Assembly: GCF_044793635.1 (NCBI RefSeq)
Contig: NZ_CP084992.1
Span: 1,736,001-1,800,000, forward strand
Length of the DNA: 64,000 nucleotides
Reading direction: 5' to 3'
Origin: Virgibacillus_F necropolis_A
Lineage (GTDB): Bacteria > Bacillota > Bacilli > Bacillales > Amphibacillaceae
Part shown: positions 34,691 through 42,979 of the stretch, in pieces
Numbering within the stretch: the first letter of the stretch is position 1
Layout: every line of letters begins with the position of its first letter
Program-made: the position numbers and the translations under genes
Notes under the pieces: generated by a model
The model's database searches: none
What the model was told of the DNA's origin: nothing
Seen by the model: only the letters and a program-made list of their open reading frames with translations

Positions 34691-35087
34691 AAACTTCATA
34701 CGCCCACCAGTTTCCACTATTGTGAACAGGTATATTAACAGTGACAGCATCTTTTTGTGGACGAAATTGTAAGGATTCTAATAAAATATCCACTAATGGC
34801 TGCTGGCTGTGTACATATACACATGTTGCCTGATTTTCCTTAGCTATCGTTAAGATGGATTCAATAATGACTGGTAATCCATGCGCTGCCCGCTTGGTAA
34901 CGTGTAGTTTTTTCAACCAGTGAACCCCATTTTCCACTACATCTAAAACAAAACAACCTTCTATTTGCTCGTCCATTTGGACAACGTAGCCTTTTTCCGT
35001 TAGCAGGTCCTTATCCACATCCTGGTTATTTAATAAAAATTGATCTAATCTCGCATTTGATACATCTTTTGCTAGAATCAATTCCAT
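34686..35087 (-). CDS. GNAT-like acetyltransferase fold protein at the ywlB position
   Basis: 133 residues. The pattern beta strand-GCFVLD / HWLKKLHVTKRAAHGLPVIIESILTIAKE / CVYVHSQQPLVDILLESLQF resembles the GNAT fold with a weakened acetyl-CoA loop (TKRAAHGLP instead of Q/RxxGxG/A). B. subtilis ywlB occupies the same place and encodes a GNAT, but I cannot confirm orthology by eye. GAGAGGTG precedes the ATG. Contains one exact DnaA box. Confidence 0.65.
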   Translation of the reverse strand: MELILAKDVSNARLDQFLLNNQDVDKDLLTEKGYVVQMDEQIEGCFVLDVVENGVHWLKKLHVTKRAAHGLPVIIESILTIAKENQATCVYVHSQQPLVDILLESLQFRPQKDAVTVNIPVHNSGNWWAYEVS

Positions 35088-35153
35088 CTATTTCACCTCT
35101 CCAACTAAATAGTTTCAATCTATTAAAACTATGTTATGCGCGATGGACTAGCA

Positions 35154-35762
35154 TTATGACAGGCCTAACCATTCAAATAGAAAAAATTTAGTTTCAACAG
35201 GTTCTTCCTCTTGTTTGATAGCGTCCGGGTCTACTTCACTAGCTTTTACGGTAGCGACGGATGTTCCATTAGCAAAGTCCAGAAAGCATAGCGGTGGGAA
35301 TAGTACACACCACCAATTCGCCCCTCTTCCTTCACCAATAGTAATCAAAACTGCTTCATATTCGCCTGCAGGATAGATATAGGAGCCGTAAAGTTTTGTT
35401 GGAAAAGTTACATTAGGCCCATATTTCACTTCAAATTTTGGTTCCTTATTTTCCTTTTTCAATGTGTCAGCTACAATCGATCTTATTTCGGGAAGTCTGG
35501 CCTGAATTAGTTCACGTGCCTCGTTTATATCCGTGATATCTGCCACCCATTTAGATATATTGGCATTCACAGCGTCACGTACTGCGCGTTTTATTTTCTG
35601 GTCATGATCGCCATTACTATTAGCTAAAATCCGTAAACGAATCGCCTCGTCCGGGATCACTTGATAATCCATGTTGTCATCCGTTGGTTCACTTGCGCCA
35701 TTTGACGGCATCGAGAAAAATAATATAAAAAATATAAGTACAAAAAAGATAATCTTCTTCAT
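35154..35762 (-). CDS. spoIIR: Stage II sporulation protein R
   Basis: 202 residues. Secreted forespore signal that activates SpoIIGA so that pro-sigma-E is processed in the mother cell. Signal peptide about 1-23; the domain shows IRLRILANSNGDHDQKIKRAVRDAV and LYGSYIYPAGEYEAVLITIGEGRGANWWCVLFPPLCF, all typical. The ATG at 35762 is 8 nt after GGGGG. C-terminal WLG-containing tail. Confidence 0.95.
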   Translation of the reverse strand: MKKIIFFVLIFFILFFSMPSNGASEPTDDNMDYQVIPDEAIRLRILANSNGDHDQKIKRAVRDAVNANISKWVADITDINEARELIQARLPEIRSIVADTLKKENKEPKFEVKYGPNVTFPTKLYGSYIYPAGEYEAVLITIGEGRGANWWCVLFPPLCFLDFANGTSVATVKASEVDPDAIKQEEEPVETKFFLFEWLGLS

Positions 35763-35793
35763 CAATAGTTCCCCCTCATACGTTTGTTTTTAA

Positions 35794-35823
35794 CAGTATG
35801 GGCGGATATAAATAATTTTAAAC
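35794..35823 (-). promoter_or_regulatory. Candidate sigma-F promoter of spoIIR
   Basis: Minus strand: -35 GTTTA (35819-35823), 15-bp spacer, -10 GCCCATACTG (35794-35803) with the CATACT core of forespore promoters. spoIIR is sigma-F dependent in B. subtilis. Confidence 0.55.
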
Positions 35824-35883
35824 TAGCAATCTAGTAGAAAATAATTAATAGTTATTTAAGGGGAGAATTTTGAGGATGAGTGG

Positions 35884-36019
35884 TCCGTGTTTTGGCGCTT
35901 GTGGCCCGAGTTTCGGGGCTCGTCTCCCGAGTCTTGGCGCTTGTCTCCCAAGTTTTCGTCTGTGTCGCCCAAGTCTTCGCACTCGTGGCCCGAGTTTTCG
36001 TTTGTGTCTCCCGAGTTTA
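35884..36019. repeat. Degenerate tandem array, exact 21-bp period, 7 units
   Basis: Units starting TCCGTG, CCCGAG, CCCGAG, CCCAAG, CCCAAG, CCCGAG, CCCGAG begin at 35884, 35905, 35926, 35947, 35968, 35989 and 36010. The shared unit is CCCGAGTTTTSGCGCTTGTCT with substitutions but no indels. Different sequence from the 20-bp arrays. It fills most of the 314-bp gap spoIIR-prmC. Confidence 0.92.
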
Positions 36020-36049
36020 GTGCATTAACTTTTATTCTTTCTAAAACCT

Positions 36050-36079
36050 GAAAAACTTATCCACAGGAGATAAGTTTTA
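36050..36079 (-). terminator. Terminator of prfA-prmC, containing a DnaA box
   Basis: Minus-strand stem AAAACTTATC / GATAAGTTTT with trailing T, overlapping the prmC stop codon. The right arm includes TGTGGATAA. Confidence 0.6.
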
Positions 36080-36919
36080 GATTTGTGCAGAAACGATGCG
36101 ATCATGACCATTTATATCTTTAATCACTGTCACATCAGCAGCTGGATATTTATTTTTAATTAATGTTTGAACTGCTTGACCTTGTTCATATCCAATTTCG
36201 AAAACAACATTTTTAACACCTGTAGGTATGCTGTGGATAATTTCTTTATATGCAGCAAGCCCGTTTTCTTCGGCAAACAAAGCAAGATGTGGATCGTAGT
36301 TTTTGACCGTATCTGACAAGGCAGGTTCATCAGACAATGCAATATAAGGTGGATTGGAGACAATCATATCTGGTTCAATTCCTTGTAGCCTAATTGGTTG
36401 TAAAAAATCTCCTTCTAGGAATGTGACGTTAGCATTTAGCTTTTCGGCATTTTGCCTAGCGGTCTCAAGAGCTTGGGCTGAAATATCTGTTGCATACATC
36501 TCCGCATTAGGCAATTCTAACGCAAGAGTAATCGCAATAATGCCACTTCCTGTTCCCACATCGACTATAGTTTGAACTTTCTCATCCGTAGTTTGAAGAA
36601 TGTGTTCGATCAGTTCTTCAGTCTCCGGACGCGGAATAAGTACATGTTTGTTGACAAGAAACTCTCTACCATAAAAAGATTCCACACCGATTATGTGTTG
36701 AATTGGAACCCCTGTTTCCGCGTGCAGAATGATCCACTTTTTAAACTTATCCACAAGAACAGCAGGAATAGTCTCCTGCATATTCGCAAAAAACATGGAG
36801 CGGGACACATTCAAATAATGCTGCAGCAAAATTTCCCCAACAGTAGCTTCCCTATGATGTTTTTCTAAAAAAAGAGAAGCCCATTTCAGGACTTCGTATT
36901 GCTTCATTGCTTTTTCCAT
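36077..36919 (-). CDS. prmC: Peptide chain release factor N5-glutamine methyltransferase
   Basis: 280 residues. Methylates the GGQ glutamine of release factors. N-terminal helical domain, SAM motif VDVGTGSGIIAI (119-130) and the substrate motif NPPY (179-182). The frame extends upstream into prfA; the ATG at 36919, 1 nt after the prfA stop, is the start by homology and coupling. Two DnaA boxes fall inside the gene. Confidence 0.95.
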   Translation of the reverse strand: MEKAMKQYEVLKWASLFLEKHHREATVGEILLQHYLNVSRSMFFANMQETIPAVLVDKFKKWIILHAETGVPIQHIIGVESFYGREFLVNKHVLIPRPETEELIEHILQTTDEKVQTIVDVGTGSGIIAITLALELPNAEMYATDISAQALETARQNAEKLNANVTFLEGDFLQPIRLQGIEPDMIVSNPPYIALSDEPALSDTVKNYDPHLALFAEENGLAAYKEIIHSIPTGVKNVVFEIGYEQGQAVQTLIKNKYPAADVTVIKDINGHDRIVSAQI

Positions 36920-36920
36920 C

Positions 36921-37991
36921 TTATTCACCGATTTGCTCAAGTTTTTTTGTTTGTTCTTCCATTTGTAATGCTTCAATAAACTCATCTAATTTTCCAGTTA
37001 AAATTTGATCAAGCTTCTGAATAGTTAAATTTATGCGATGATCTGACACGCGGTTTTGCGGGAAGTTATACGTGCGAATTCGCTCTGAACGATCACCAGT
37101 ACCCACTGCTGATTTTCTTGTTTCATCATATTCCGCTTGTGCTTCACGTTGGAACTTATCAAAAATTCGTGCACGCAAAACTTTCATCGCTTTTTCTTTA
37201 TTTTTAATCTGAGATTTTTCATCCTGACAGGAAACCACCACACCAGTTGGCACGTGTGTTAGGCGTACAGCAGACATGGTCGTATTAACACTTTGTCCAC
37301 CAGGTCCACTTGATGCAAATGTATCGACACGAATGTCATTGTCATGAATTTCTATCTCTACCTCTTCCGTTTCTGGCAAAACTGCTACAGTAGCGGTTGA
37401 TGTGTGAATCCGTCCACCAGATTCTGTCTCCGGTACACGTTGAACACGATGTGCACCATTTTCGTATTTAAGTTTGGAAAATGCACCTCTACCACTGATC
37501 ATAAAGATAATTTCCTTATATCCACCAACTCCAGTTGAGCTAGCTTCAATTACCTCGGTCTTCCAACCTTGAACCTCGGCATAACGGGAATACATCCGGT
37601 ATAAATCACCAGCAAACAATGCCGCTTCATCGCCTCCAGCAGCACCACGAACTTCCATAATAACGTTCTTTTCATCATTTGGATCTTTTGGCAACAGTAA
37701 AAGTTTCATTTGGTCTTCTAACTCTTCCTGTTTCTTTGCCAGTTCGGAAATTTCAGCTTTGACCATATCATGCATTTCATCATCTAGCTTATCCTCAAGC
37801 ATTGCCTTGGCATCATCTAGCTGTTCACGGACATCTTTATATTCACGATATACTCGGATAACATCTTCCAATCCAGCTTGTTCCTTGGAATATTCACGTA
37901 ATTTGCTTGTATCATTGATCACTTCTGGATCACTTAGCATTTGATTTAATTTATCATATCTAACTTCTAACGATTGTAAACGATCTAACAA
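36921..37991 (-). CDS. prfA: Peptide chain release factor 1
   Basis: 356 residues, the B. subtilis length. Terminates translation at UAA and UAG. GGQ in SSGPGGQSVNTT and the stop-codon recognition region GDRSERIRTYNFPQNRVSDHR are present. A GTG at 38000 lies inside the ribosome site GAGGTGG; the TTG at 37991 gives the standard MLDRLQSL start. Its product is the substrate of the following prmC product. Confidence 0.97.
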   Translation of the reverse strand: MLDRLQSLEVRYDKLNQMLSDPEVINDTSKLREYSKEQAGLEDVIRVYREYKDVREQLDDAKAMLEDKLDDEMHDMVKAEISELAKKQEELEDQMKLLLLPKDPNDEKNVIMEVRGAAGGDEAALFAGDLYRMYSRYAEVQGWKTEVIEASSTGVGGYKEIIFMISGRGAFSKLKYENGAHRVQRVPETESGGRIHTSTATVAVLPETEEVEIEIHDNDIRVDTFASSGPGGQSVNTTMSAVRLTHVPTGVVVSCQDEKSQIKNKEKAMKVLRARIFDKFQREAQAEYDETRKSAVGTGDRSERIRTYNFPQNRVSDHRINLTIQKLDQILTGKLDEFIEALQMEEQTKKLEQIGE

Positions 37992-38115
37992 TCCGGCCAC
38001 CTCTTTCTCATTAACAGTATAATTATAGTATACGAAATGATGTAGGTCAAAGGTGACTTGTTAAGTTGGAATGTTTGGCGCTTTTGGTTTGGACGTTCGG
38101 CATTTTTCGCTACAC

Positions 38116-39690
38116 CTATGAACTGGGTTCATCCAGCGGGAAGGTCTTTCCTCTATCATCTTTGAATACGACATGTTCTGATGAAAAGTGTACAGGTGAA
38201 TCGAGTCCCGATGCTGCAGCAATCCGGAACAGTCCTTTTCGCATCGTAATGACATAGTTTGCGGTACGCCATTTCTTTTCGTCAATAACCAGCGCCTTTT
38301 GTAGTTCAGGGTCCGTTGTTGCAACGCCTACTGGGCAAACGTTCGATTCACATTTTAATGTCTGGATACAACCAACTGTAATCATGAATGCACGTGCAAT
38401 ATTTACTAAATCTGCGCCCATACTAAGCGCAATAGCTACTCGATCTGGGGAAAACAATTTCCCAGCAGCGATGATTTTTACACGGTCTCTGACACCATAT
38501 TTTATCAAAGCAGCATGAACTAGTGGAAGTGCTGATTTAATCGGTAATCCGACACTGTCCGTTAGTTCCTGATAGGATGCACCTGTCCCACCTTCACCAC
38601 CATCAACGGTTATAAAGTCTGGGCTTTGTCCTAGATCCCTAATATGTTTAGCCAATTCCTCTGCCTCATGAATACTACCAATAACAATCTTCATACCGAC
38701 AGGCTTGCCCGTATGTTCGCGGATGCGCTCGATGAAGCCAAACAGTGATGGTATATCACCGAAATCCTCAAATCTATTTGGACTATCGATTGATTTAAAT
38801 GGTTCCACTCTACGGATTCTGGCAATTTCTTCGGTAACTTTTTCAGCATCTATATGACCACCGCGTGTTTTTGCACCCTGCGCTAACTTAACCTCAAATG
38901 CTTTCAATTGCGGAATTTTGCTTTTTTCCAATAGTTCATCCCAATCAAAGTCACCATCAGGAGTTCGAACACCAAATAAACCCGGTCCAATCTGCATGAT
39001 AATATCCACGCCACCTTTAAGATGGTAATCCGATAATCCACCTTCCCCGGTATTCATCCATGCGCCTTTTGCAATTCCCAAACCTTCCGAAAGGGCAGTT
39101 ATTGCTCGGTCACCAAGGGAACCATAACTCATTGCGGACATACCTATTTGGCCTCTCAGCTTGAATGGATATTTTGTGTTTGGACCTATAATAATAGCAT
39201 CCTCTTCATCCAATAAATAGGCACTTGATTCATGTCTTTCTAAGCGCTCTTCCCTTTCCGTAAATAATGGATCCTTAATTAAGAGGTAGCGGTCTGTGGT
39301 TACTTTTGTTTCCATATCCATTTTCAATTCTTCCGTAAGCTTTGGAAACATAGAATTCCTTACATAATAGCCTGGCGCTTCAAAGTCTCGTTGCGAACCA
39401 AAGCCAAGTACATCACGTTTATATTTTGCCTTCTTTACAATGTGCTGGAAATCCCTTCTGGAAAAAGGCTTTCCCTCATTGTCGTTATTAAAAAAGTATT
39501 GGCGTAATTCTGGACCTATTTTTTCGAAAAAATATCGCGCTCTACCTACAACGGGGTAATTACGAAGAACCGGGTGCTGCTTTTGAGTACGATCAATAGA
39601 ATATACATAGAGAACTATAATAATTAAAACAAGTACGATCACGGCTACTGCCACAAAGCCAATAATCGTCATGATATCTGCCAAATTCAT
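38116..39690 (-). CDS. Membrane-anchored FMN-dependent glutamate synthase-like protein
   Basis: 524 residues. N-terminal membrane helix (about 7-29), then a glutamate synthase FMN-binding domain (MSAMSYGSLG, NTGEGGLSDYH, IVIGSIHEAEELA, VDGGEGGTGA, IAAGKLFSPD) and the cysteine cluster CIQTLKCESNVCPVG that would hold a 3Fe-4S centre. It lacks the glutaminase domain of GltA. B. subtilis YerD is similar. The electron acceptor and substrate are unknown; true glutamate synthesis is not assured. Confidence 0.85.
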   Translation of the reverse strand: MNLADIMTIIGFVAVAVIVLVLIIIVLYVYSIDRTQKQHPVLRNYPVVGRARYFFEKIGPELRQYFFNNDNEGKPFSRRDFQHIVKKAKYKRDVLGFGSQRDFEAPGYYVRNSMFPKLTEELKMDMETKVTTDRYLLIKDPLFTEREERLERHESSAYLLDEEDAIIIGPNTKYPFKLRGQIGMSAMSYGSLGDRAITALSEGLGIAKGAWMNTGEGGLSDYHLKGGVDIIMQIGPGLFGVRTPDGDFDWDELLEKSKIPQLKAFEVKLAQGAKTRGGHIDAEKVTEEIARIRRVEPFKSIDSPNRFEDFGDIPSLFGFIERIREHTGKPVGMKIVIGSIHEAEELAKHIRDLGQSPDFITVDGGEGGTGASYQELTDSVGLPIKSALPLVHAALIKYGVRDRVKIIAAGKLFSPDRVAIALSMGADLVNIARAFMITVGCIQTLKCESNVCPVGVATTDPELQKALVIDEKKWRTANYVITMRKGLFRIAAASGLDSPVHFSSEHVVFKDDRGKTFPLDEPSS

Positions 39691-39760
39691 TTAACCATCC
39701 TACCTTTCACAACTAAGTCGATTAAGTTTAGGATGTTTCATTTGGAGGATAACTATACAC

Positions 39761-39787
39761 AAAAAGAGTGCACGAGGCACTCTTTTT
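39761..39787 (-). terminator. Terminator of tdk
   Basis: Minus-strand stem AAAAAGAGTGC / GCACTCTTTTT immediately before the tdk stop region. Confidence 0.9.
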
Positions 39788-39789
39788 CA

Positions 39790-40407
39790 TTAACTGAAAT
39801 TTGATAGTGTTTTTAAAATGGGGTTGGTTGGTTTATTAGGAACCTCATGGTGATGACGACATCTTGGTTCATATGATTCTGAAGCACCCACTAAAATAAT
39901 TGGGTCGTCGTATGAAGCTGGTTTACCGTTAATTAAGCGTTGTGTACGACTTGCAGGAGATCCACAAACTGGGCAAATAGCATTCAGTTTTGTAATCGAT
40001 TCACTTAGCGCCATTAATTTTGGCATTGGTCCGAATGGTTCCCCGCGAAAGTCAGTGTCAAGGCCAGCGATGATTACGCGAATACCCTTATTTGCAAGCT
40101 CGTCCGCTACATCGACAACACTTTCGTCAAAAAACTGAACTTCATCAATTCCGATAATATCTACATTACTGTCAATATGTTCAAGTATTTCTTGTGAATT
40201 ATTTACAGGTCGTGCAATGGTGGAAGATCCATTATGTGAGACAACTGATTCGTCTGCATACCGGTTATCCAAAGCAGGCTTAAAAACACGTACAGATAGG
40301 TTGCCATATGTTGCACGACGGACCCGTCGAATTAATTCCTCTGATTTCCCTGAAAACATACTACCGCAAATTACTTCTACCCAACCACTTTGTTTCATTA
40401 CGTACAT
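39790..40407 (-). CDS. tdk: Thymidine kinase
   Basis: 205 residues, type II thymidine kinase. P-loop GSMFSGKS (15-22), Walker B-like GIDEVQFF and the zinc cysteines CPVCG and CRHHH. Frame open upstream, but the ATG at 40407 lies 8 nt after AAAGGAGA and matches the family start. Same position between prfA and rpmE as in B. subtilis. Confidence 0.96.
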   Translation of the reverse strand: MYVMKQSGWVEVICGSMFSGKSEELIRRVRRATYGNLSVRVFKPALDNRYADESVVSHNGSSTIARPVNNSQEILEHIDSNVDIIGIDEVQFFDESVVDVADELANKGIRVIIAGLDTDFRGEPFGPMPKLMALSESITKLNAICPVCGSPASRTQRLINGKPASYDDPIILVGASESYEPRCRHHHEVPNKPTNPILKTLSNFS

Positions 40408-40677
40408 GAGAGGGTCTCCTTTCACAGGTGTTTCTTGTTACACTTATTTTATCACTATATATTAGTTTATGTAGTGGTAATTTTTTTTGGTTACGGAATT
40501 CGTCATGTTTTAGTAACAGCAGATACTAATTGGCGAGATTTACCAGCCGTTATTAAAATCTATCAGTCGCCACACGAACGAATATATCCGTTAATAAATA
40601 ACTCGGCATTCGCTATGTCTTTAATAGCGAATGCCAAAGTTATTACTGATTTCCTTAGAAATCTTATATTTGAAAAG
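40408..40677. other. Gap tdk-rpmE with a decayed 20-bp array
   Basis: No gene. At 40541-40605 blocks CAGCCG, CAGTCG, ATCCGT and TCGGCA recur at about 20-bp steps, a degraded relative of the ATATAACCGCCA arrays. Confidence 0.45.
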
Positions 40678-40713
40678 TAAAAAACAGGCAAAATATAGAC
40701 ACTTTGCCTGTTC
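40678..40713 (-). terminator. Terminator of rpmE
   Basis: Minus-strand stem AACAGGCAAA / TTTTGCCTGTT with a T run; 49 nt after the rpmE stop. Confidence 0.88.
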
Positions 40714-40761
40714 TTAATATTCAAATCCAGCTTCGGCTCCTAGATCAGTCGCCAACGCTTT

Positions 40762-41007
40762 TTATTTCATATTATATTTTTTCTTGAATCGGTCTACACG
40801 GCCACCGACTTTGTCAGCTTTTTGTTTACCTGTGTAGAATGGGTGTGAATCTGAACTTACTTCCACACGGATTAATGGGTACGAGTTACCGTCTTCCCAC
40901 TCAATTGTTTCTTCTGAATTTCTTGTTGACCCGCTTAGAAACTTAAAGTCTGAGCTTGTATCAAGAAATACTACTTTTCTGTACTCCGGATGAATATTGT
41001 TTTTCAT
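40762..41007 (-). CDS. rpmE2: 50S ribosomal protein L31, zinc-independent type B
   Basis: 81 residues without any cysteine. Begins MKNNIHPEYRKVVFLDTSSDF and ends HPFYTGKQKADKVGGRVDRFKKKY, the type B form. In B. subtilis the gene at this rho-tdk locus is the zinc-binding RpmE and the type B paralogue is elsewhere under Zur. AAAAAGGAGTG precedes the ATG. I see no Zur operator upstream. Confidence 0.95.
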   Translation of the reverse strand: MKNNIHPEYRKVVFLDTSSDFKFLSGSTRNSEETIEWEDGNSYPLIRVEVSSDSHPFYTGKQKADKVGGRVDRFKKKYNMK

Positions 41008-41335
41008 GTCATTACACTCCTTTTTGCCCTGAATCCTTTGGAAAACAGAGTTATTGTAAGAGCCATCATAGGTTTATTACCTTATCGAAACTCACATAAA
41101 AAGATTATACCAGTATCAGGTACTAATTGCAATATGATAGCGCAATTCAATCTATCACTTTAATCGAGCAACATCGCTGTACTGTCGCCTTTGCTTTTTA
41201 TTCAATCCAGCTACGGCTCCTAGTGTCTAGCAAATAGCTAGTCCTGTTGAACGTCCGGCAAGTTCACCGTACTTTTCACAGGCCTTTCTATTTGTACGAC
41301 ACTGGTCAGTCGCCTTCGCTTTTTATTTCTACTTT
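41008..41335. repeat. Gap rpmE-rho with a dispersed repeat
   Basis: No gene. From about 41178 the sequence TCGCCTTTGCTTTTTATTC, GGCTCCTAGTGTCTAGCAAATAG, a palindromic GTCCGGCAAG..CCGTAC segment and TCGCCTTCGCTTTTTATTTC is shared with 45.7, 50.7 and 58.2 kb. It ends at the rho stop codon. Confidence 0.7.
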
Positions 41336-42609
41336 TTTGTACCTCGTCTGGTCATGTCCTCGTCCATTTGTTGGAAGAATTCATCATTATTTTTCGAGCC
41401 TTTTAGACGACGCAAGAAGCGGTCCAGAAAGCTTGAGGAATCCTGCATGGTTTTACGGATTGCCCAAATTTTATCAAGGTGTGATTTCGGAACAAGTAAT
41501 TCTTCTTTTCTTGTTCCTGATCGTAATATATCGATTGCAGGGAAAATACGACGTTCTGCCAAATTACGGTCCAGATGTAATTCCATGTTCCCTGTTCCTT
41601 TAAATTCTTCATAAATCACATCATCCATCCGTGATCCTGTATCAACTAGTGCAGTTGCTAAGATGGTGAAACTTCCACCTTCTTCAATATTTCTTGCTGC
41701 ACCAAAGAATCGTTTTGGACGGTGAAATGCTGCAGGGTCAATACCACCGGATAATGTTCTACCACTTGGTGGAATTACAAGATTGTATGCTCTAGCAAGT
41801 CTTGTGATACTATCCATTAACACAATAACGTCACGCTTATGTTCCACTAATCGCATTGCACGTTCCAATACTAATTCAGATACTTTTATATGACTTTCAG
41901 GAACTTCGTCAAAAGTTGAGCTTACAACGTCAACGTCTGGATGTACCGAACGCTCAATATCTGTAACCTCTTCCGGACGCTCGTCAACTAATAAAATAAT
42001 CAACTTTGCGTTTGGATGATTTTTCGAAATGCTATTCGCTATTTCTTTTAAAAGCATCGTTTTACCAGCCTTTGGAGGCGCAACAATTAGGCCACGTTGA
42101 CCAAATCCAACTGGTGTCATCAAATCAATAATTCTTGTCGATAACCTTTTTGGTTCTAATTCTAATTTCATTAATCGATCTGGATATAGTGCCGTCAATG
42201 CTGGAAAATGAACTCGCTCTTTCGCACTTTCAGGATCGTCACCGTTAACTGCATCTACGTGCAATAAACCGTAATATCTTTCATTTTCCTTTGGTGGACG
42301 CACCTTTCCAGATACTCGGTCACCGTTTCGCAAATCAAAACGACGGATTTGTGATGCAGATATGTATATATCCTCTGCACTTGATGAGTAGTTAATCGGA
42401 CGTAGGAAACCAAATCCCTCTGACGGAATAATTTCTAATACGCCGTTCATGAATAAAAAGCCATCTTTTTCTGCTTGTGCTTTTAAGATAGAAAAGATAA
42501 GTTCACGTTTTGTTAGTTTTGCATAATAAGAGACTTTGTATTCTTTCGCTAATGCATAGATATCTTTCAATGTTAAGGTCTCTAAATGAGATATTGTTAA
42601 TTCAGCCAT
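41329..42609 (-). CDS. rho: Transcription termination factor Rho
   Basis: 426 residues. RNA-dependent hexameric helicase. N-terminal helical and cold-shock RNA-binding domains (GFGFLRP at about 66-72), P-loop PPKAGKTMLLKEI, Walker B VIVLMDSITRLARA, Q/R-loop region GGIDPAAFHRPKRFFGAARN. Standard length; no inserted domain. Confidence 0.97.
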   Translation of the reverse strand: MAELTISHLETLTLKDIYALAKEYKVSYYAKLTKRELIFSILKAQAEKDGFLFMNGVLEIIPSEGFGFLRPINYSSSAEDIYISASQIRRFDLRNGDRVSGKVRPPKENERYYGLLHVDAVNGDDPESAKERVHFPALTALYPDRLMKLELEPKRLSTRIIDLMTPVGFGQRGLIVAPPKAGKTMLLKEIANSISKNHPNAKLIILLVDERPEEVTDIERSVHPDVDVVSSTFDEVPESHIKVSELVLERAMRLVEHKRDVIVLMDSITRLARAYNLVIPPSGRTLSGGIDPAAFHRPKRFFGAARNIEEGGSFTILATALVDTGSRMDDVIYEEFKGTGNMELHLDRNLAERRIFPAIDILRSGTRKEELLVPKSHLDKIWAIRKTMQDSSSFLDRFLRRLKGSKNNDEFFQQMDEDMTRRGTKK

Positions 42610-42938
42610 AAAATCACCACGCCTATTTATTTTTACATTCTGTTTTTGAGAAACTATCTATTATTAATATAATTGGTTTTTCTTTTACTAAATTCCGTGA
42701 ATTTCTCATACTTTTCTTCAGTGAAACATGTAATCAATGAGATTTCCTCTTCAAGTATGAAGGTAAGTTCATGAAAATAGGAAGAATTGTCGGAAGCTAG
42801 AGTAGGAGTTTCTTTAAGGTATTGGTATAAACTATATTAACCATTCTTTACTACTAGTAAACATCTATAATTTTAAACGTTTCATAATCAAGATTCAACT
42901 CTATTTTTTGTCGACTTTTGAAAAGTTTTATTAATAGA
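42610..42938. other. Gap rho-glpX
   Basis: Leader and promoter region of rho, A/T rich, with no repeat unit or RNA motif I can recognise. Confidence 0.5.
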
Positions 42939-42966
42939 TAAGGAAGCCATCACTTATGGCTTCCTT
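42939..42966 (-). terminator. Terminator of glpX
   Basis: Minus-strand perfect 11-bp stem AAGGAAGCCAT / ATGGCTTCCTT with a 5-nt loop; the T run after it is interrupted. Confidence 0.8.
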
Positions 42967-42979
42967 AGTCCTATTTATT

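Larger units (their letters stand above)
33772..36755. promoter_or_regulatory. DnaA-box cluster across tsaC-ywlB-spoIIR-prmC
   Basis: Exact TTATCCACA at 33772-33780, 34279-34287, 35011-35019, 36057-36065 and 36747-36755, and its complement at 36232-36240, plus the near matches at 34610-34657. I found no other exact copy in the window. In B. subtilis a DnaA-binding cluster is reported at ywlC, the tsaC gene. Confidence 0.7.

Noticed and set aside
35884..36019. Coding interpretation of the 21-bp array
   Set aside because: 21 is a multiple of three, but no start codon, ribosome site or continuous long frame covers it, and the sister arrays have a 20-bp period.
42610..42979. Riboswitch or T-box in larger leaders (rho, glyA, mntP, argS side)
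   Set aside because: No T-box, SAM, purine, glycine or yybP-ykoY core motifs could be recognised.
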